Source: Bryobacterales bacterium (GTDB taxonomy: Bacteria > Acidobacteriota > Terriglobia > Bryobacterales > Bryobacteraceae). Taken from it: a stretch of 14,913 nt of DNA. The stretch lies in assembly GCA_003487005.1 (NCBI GenBank), contig DNFG01000306.1, positions 1 to 14,913 of the forward strand, in the 5' to 3' direction. Position numbers and translations under genes: made by a program. How positions within the stretch are numbered: position 1 is the stretch's first letter; every line of letters begins with the position of its first letter. Of this stretch, positions 13,703 through 14,913 are shown piece after piece. The notes beneath the pieces were generated by a model. That model was not told where the DNA came from and ran no database searches. It saw nothing but the letters and a program-made list of their open reading frames with translations.

Positions 13703-14913
13703 ATGCTGCTCATTCGCCAGGTCGCGGATGAACTTTCGATCCCTGACGATTATCTGGAATACTATGGCCGGTACACGGCCAAGCTGCGGCTCGAACTGCT
13801 GGACCGTTTCGAGCCGCGCGGCAAGCTGATCCTGGTGACGGCGATCACGCCGACGAGTCACGGGGAAGGCAAGACGGTGGTTTCGATCGGGCTGACGCAG
13901 GCATTGCGGCGGCTGGGAAGGAAGGCGGTGGCGACGCTGCGAGAGCCGTCGCTGGGGCCGGTGTTCGGGTTGAAGGGGGGCGCGACGGGCGGGGGGCAGA
14001 GCCAGGTGTTACCCGCCGACATGATCAACCTGCATTTCAATGGGGATATCCACGCGATTTCGGCGGCGCATAATCTGCTGGCGGCGTTGATCGACGCGCA
14101 TCTGCATCACTCGAACGCGCTGAGGATCGACGTGGATCATTTGTGGTGGCCGCGGACGATGGACATGAATGACCGGGCGCTGCGGCAGACGGTGATTGGT
14201 CTGGGCGGGAAGGCGAACGGGGTGCCGCGGGAGACGGGATTCGTGATTACGGCGGCGAGCGAGGTGATGGCGCTGCTGGCACTGGCGGCGGATCGGGAGG
14301 ATCTTCGGCGGCGGTTGTCCAACATCGCGATCGGGCTGGATCTGGACGGAAAAGTGGTGACGGCGGGGGCGCTGCGGGCCACGGGAGCGATGATGGTGCT
14401 GTTGAACGAGGCGTTGATGCCGAATCTGGTGCAGACGACGGAGGGGGCGCCGGCGCTGGTGCACGCGGGTCCGTTCGCGAACATCGCGCACGGGACGGCG
14501 AGCCTGATTGCGCAGCGAATGGGGGTCCGGCTGGCGGAGTACGCAGTGAACGAGACGGGTTTCGCGGCGGACTTGGGGGCGGAAAAGTACTTCGACGTGG
14601 TATTGCCGCAGGGGGGGATTCCTCCGGCGGCGGCGGTGCTGATCGCGTCGGCGCGGGCGCTGGTGGAGCAGGGCGGGGGGGTGTTGCAGGAGGGATTCGC
14701 GAACCTGGACCGGCATATTGCGAACTTGCGGAGATTTGGGGTGCCGGTGGTGGTGGCGGTGAACCGCTTCGCGGATGATCCGGGAGATCAACTGGAGGCG
14801 ATTGAGCGGCATTGCGCGGAGTTGGGTGTCCGGAGCGCGTTGACGGACGTTTTTGTGAGGGGAGGCGCGGGGGGCGAGGATTTGGCGCGGGCGGTGATGG
14901 AGGCGGCGGCGGA
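13703..14913 (+). CDS. fhs: Formate-tetrahydrofolate ligase (partial, runs off the right edge)
   Basis: The first 403 codons are present; the usual length is about 555 residues. The enzyme joins formate to tetrahydrofolate with ATP, giving 10-formyl-tetrahydrofolate for purine and one-carbon metabolism. Visible signatures are the P-loop-like TPTSHGEGKT (49-58), REPSLGPVFGLKGGA (80-94), PADMINLHFNGDIHA (104-118), GLGGKANGVPRETGF (166-180), LVHAGPFANIAHG (252-264) and NETGFAADLGAEKYFD (283-298). Several positions differ from well-studied enzymes: the P-loop usually reads TPTPAGEGKT, the PMED segment reads PADM, and the region after LVEQGG (321-326) lacks a stretch of some tens of residues found in canonical forms. 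It is probably still active, since ATP and folate motifs are kept. The ATG at 13703 is set by AGGAGG nine bases upstream. Confidence 0.94.
   Translation, partial: MLLIRQVADELSIPDDYLEYYGRYTAKLRLELLDRFEPRGKLILVTAITPTSHGEGKTVVSIGLTQALRRLGRKAVATLREPSLGPVFGLKGGATGGGQSQVLPADMINLHFNGDIHAISAAHNLLAALIDAHLHHSNALRIDVDHLWWPRTMDMNDRALRQTVIGLGGKANGVPRETGFVITAASEVMALLALAADREDLRRRLSNIAIGLDLDGKVVTAGALRATGAMMVLLNEALMPNLVQTTEGAPALVHAGPFANIAHGTASLIAQRMGVRLAEYAVNETGFAADLGAEKYFDVVLPQGGIPPAAAVLIASARALVEQGGGVLQEGFANLDRHIANLRRFGVPVVVAVNRFADDPGDQLEAIERHCAELGVRSALTDVFVRGGAGGEDLARAVMEAAA

Noticed and set aside
1..14913. Search for CRISPR repeats, tRNA cloverleafs, transposase genes, toxin-antitoxin or defence genes
   Set aside because: No regularly spaced repeats, tRNA-like sequences, inverted-repeat-bounded transposases or small paired toxin genes were recognised by reading; the exciting-system hypothesis is not supported beyond the items listed.

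Overview
The window is GC-rich bacterial chromosome. It most resembles an Acidobacteriota genome, probably from the Solibacter/Bryobacter side. The best pointer is a large duplicated MacB/FtsX-type permease directly behind a PadR-family repressor, an arrangement that is abundant in that phylum. A bacillithiol-synthesis gene and an MNRREF-type Tat leader fit the same picture. The assignment is an inference from gene content, not from a marker gene. No tRNA, rRNA, CRISPR array, insertion sequence or phage gene was seen, and no stretch over 300 bases lacks a gene.

Layout. (1) Positions 1-168 hold the tail of an unidentified + strand gene. (2) A minus-strand cluster reads bshC (last step of bacillithiol synthesis), then an HpcH/HpaI-type aldolase, then a class I methyltransferase that overlaps the aldolase end. 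(3) Divergent from bshC is a tightly packed + strand cluster: cyaY (frataxin), hemW (heme chaperone, radical SAM), ltaE (threonine aldolase) and a short-chain dehydrogenase. Its junctions are abutting or overlapping, which suggests one transcript. (4) A minus-strand pair follows, PadR regulator then ADOP-type permease, converging on the dehydrogenase. (5) A + strand, Tat-exported homologue of M19 dipeptidases has lost part of the usual metal site, and its stop codon overlaps the stop of a convergent minus-strand lipoprotein. (6) A + strand FlK-like hotdog thioesterase and a secreted M28 metallopeptidase lie 9 bases apart. (7) The first 403 codons of formate-tetrahydrofolate ligase run off the right edge.

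How the genes may work together. The centre (bshC, cyaY, hemW) combines a low-molecular-weight thiol, iron delivery and heme insertion, so a shared redox/iron role is a reasonable inference, but no shared regulatory site was found. Threonine aldolase makes glycine and fhs loads formate onto tetrahydrofolate, so both feed one-carbon and glycine metabolism. The M19-like protein, the M28 peptidase and the lipoprotein form an exported set. I found no convincing new defence, secretion or biosynthetic system. The most unusual items are the M19-like protein with missing metal ligands, the cyaY/hemW/bshC neighbourhood, and the possible leaderless start of the thioesterase.
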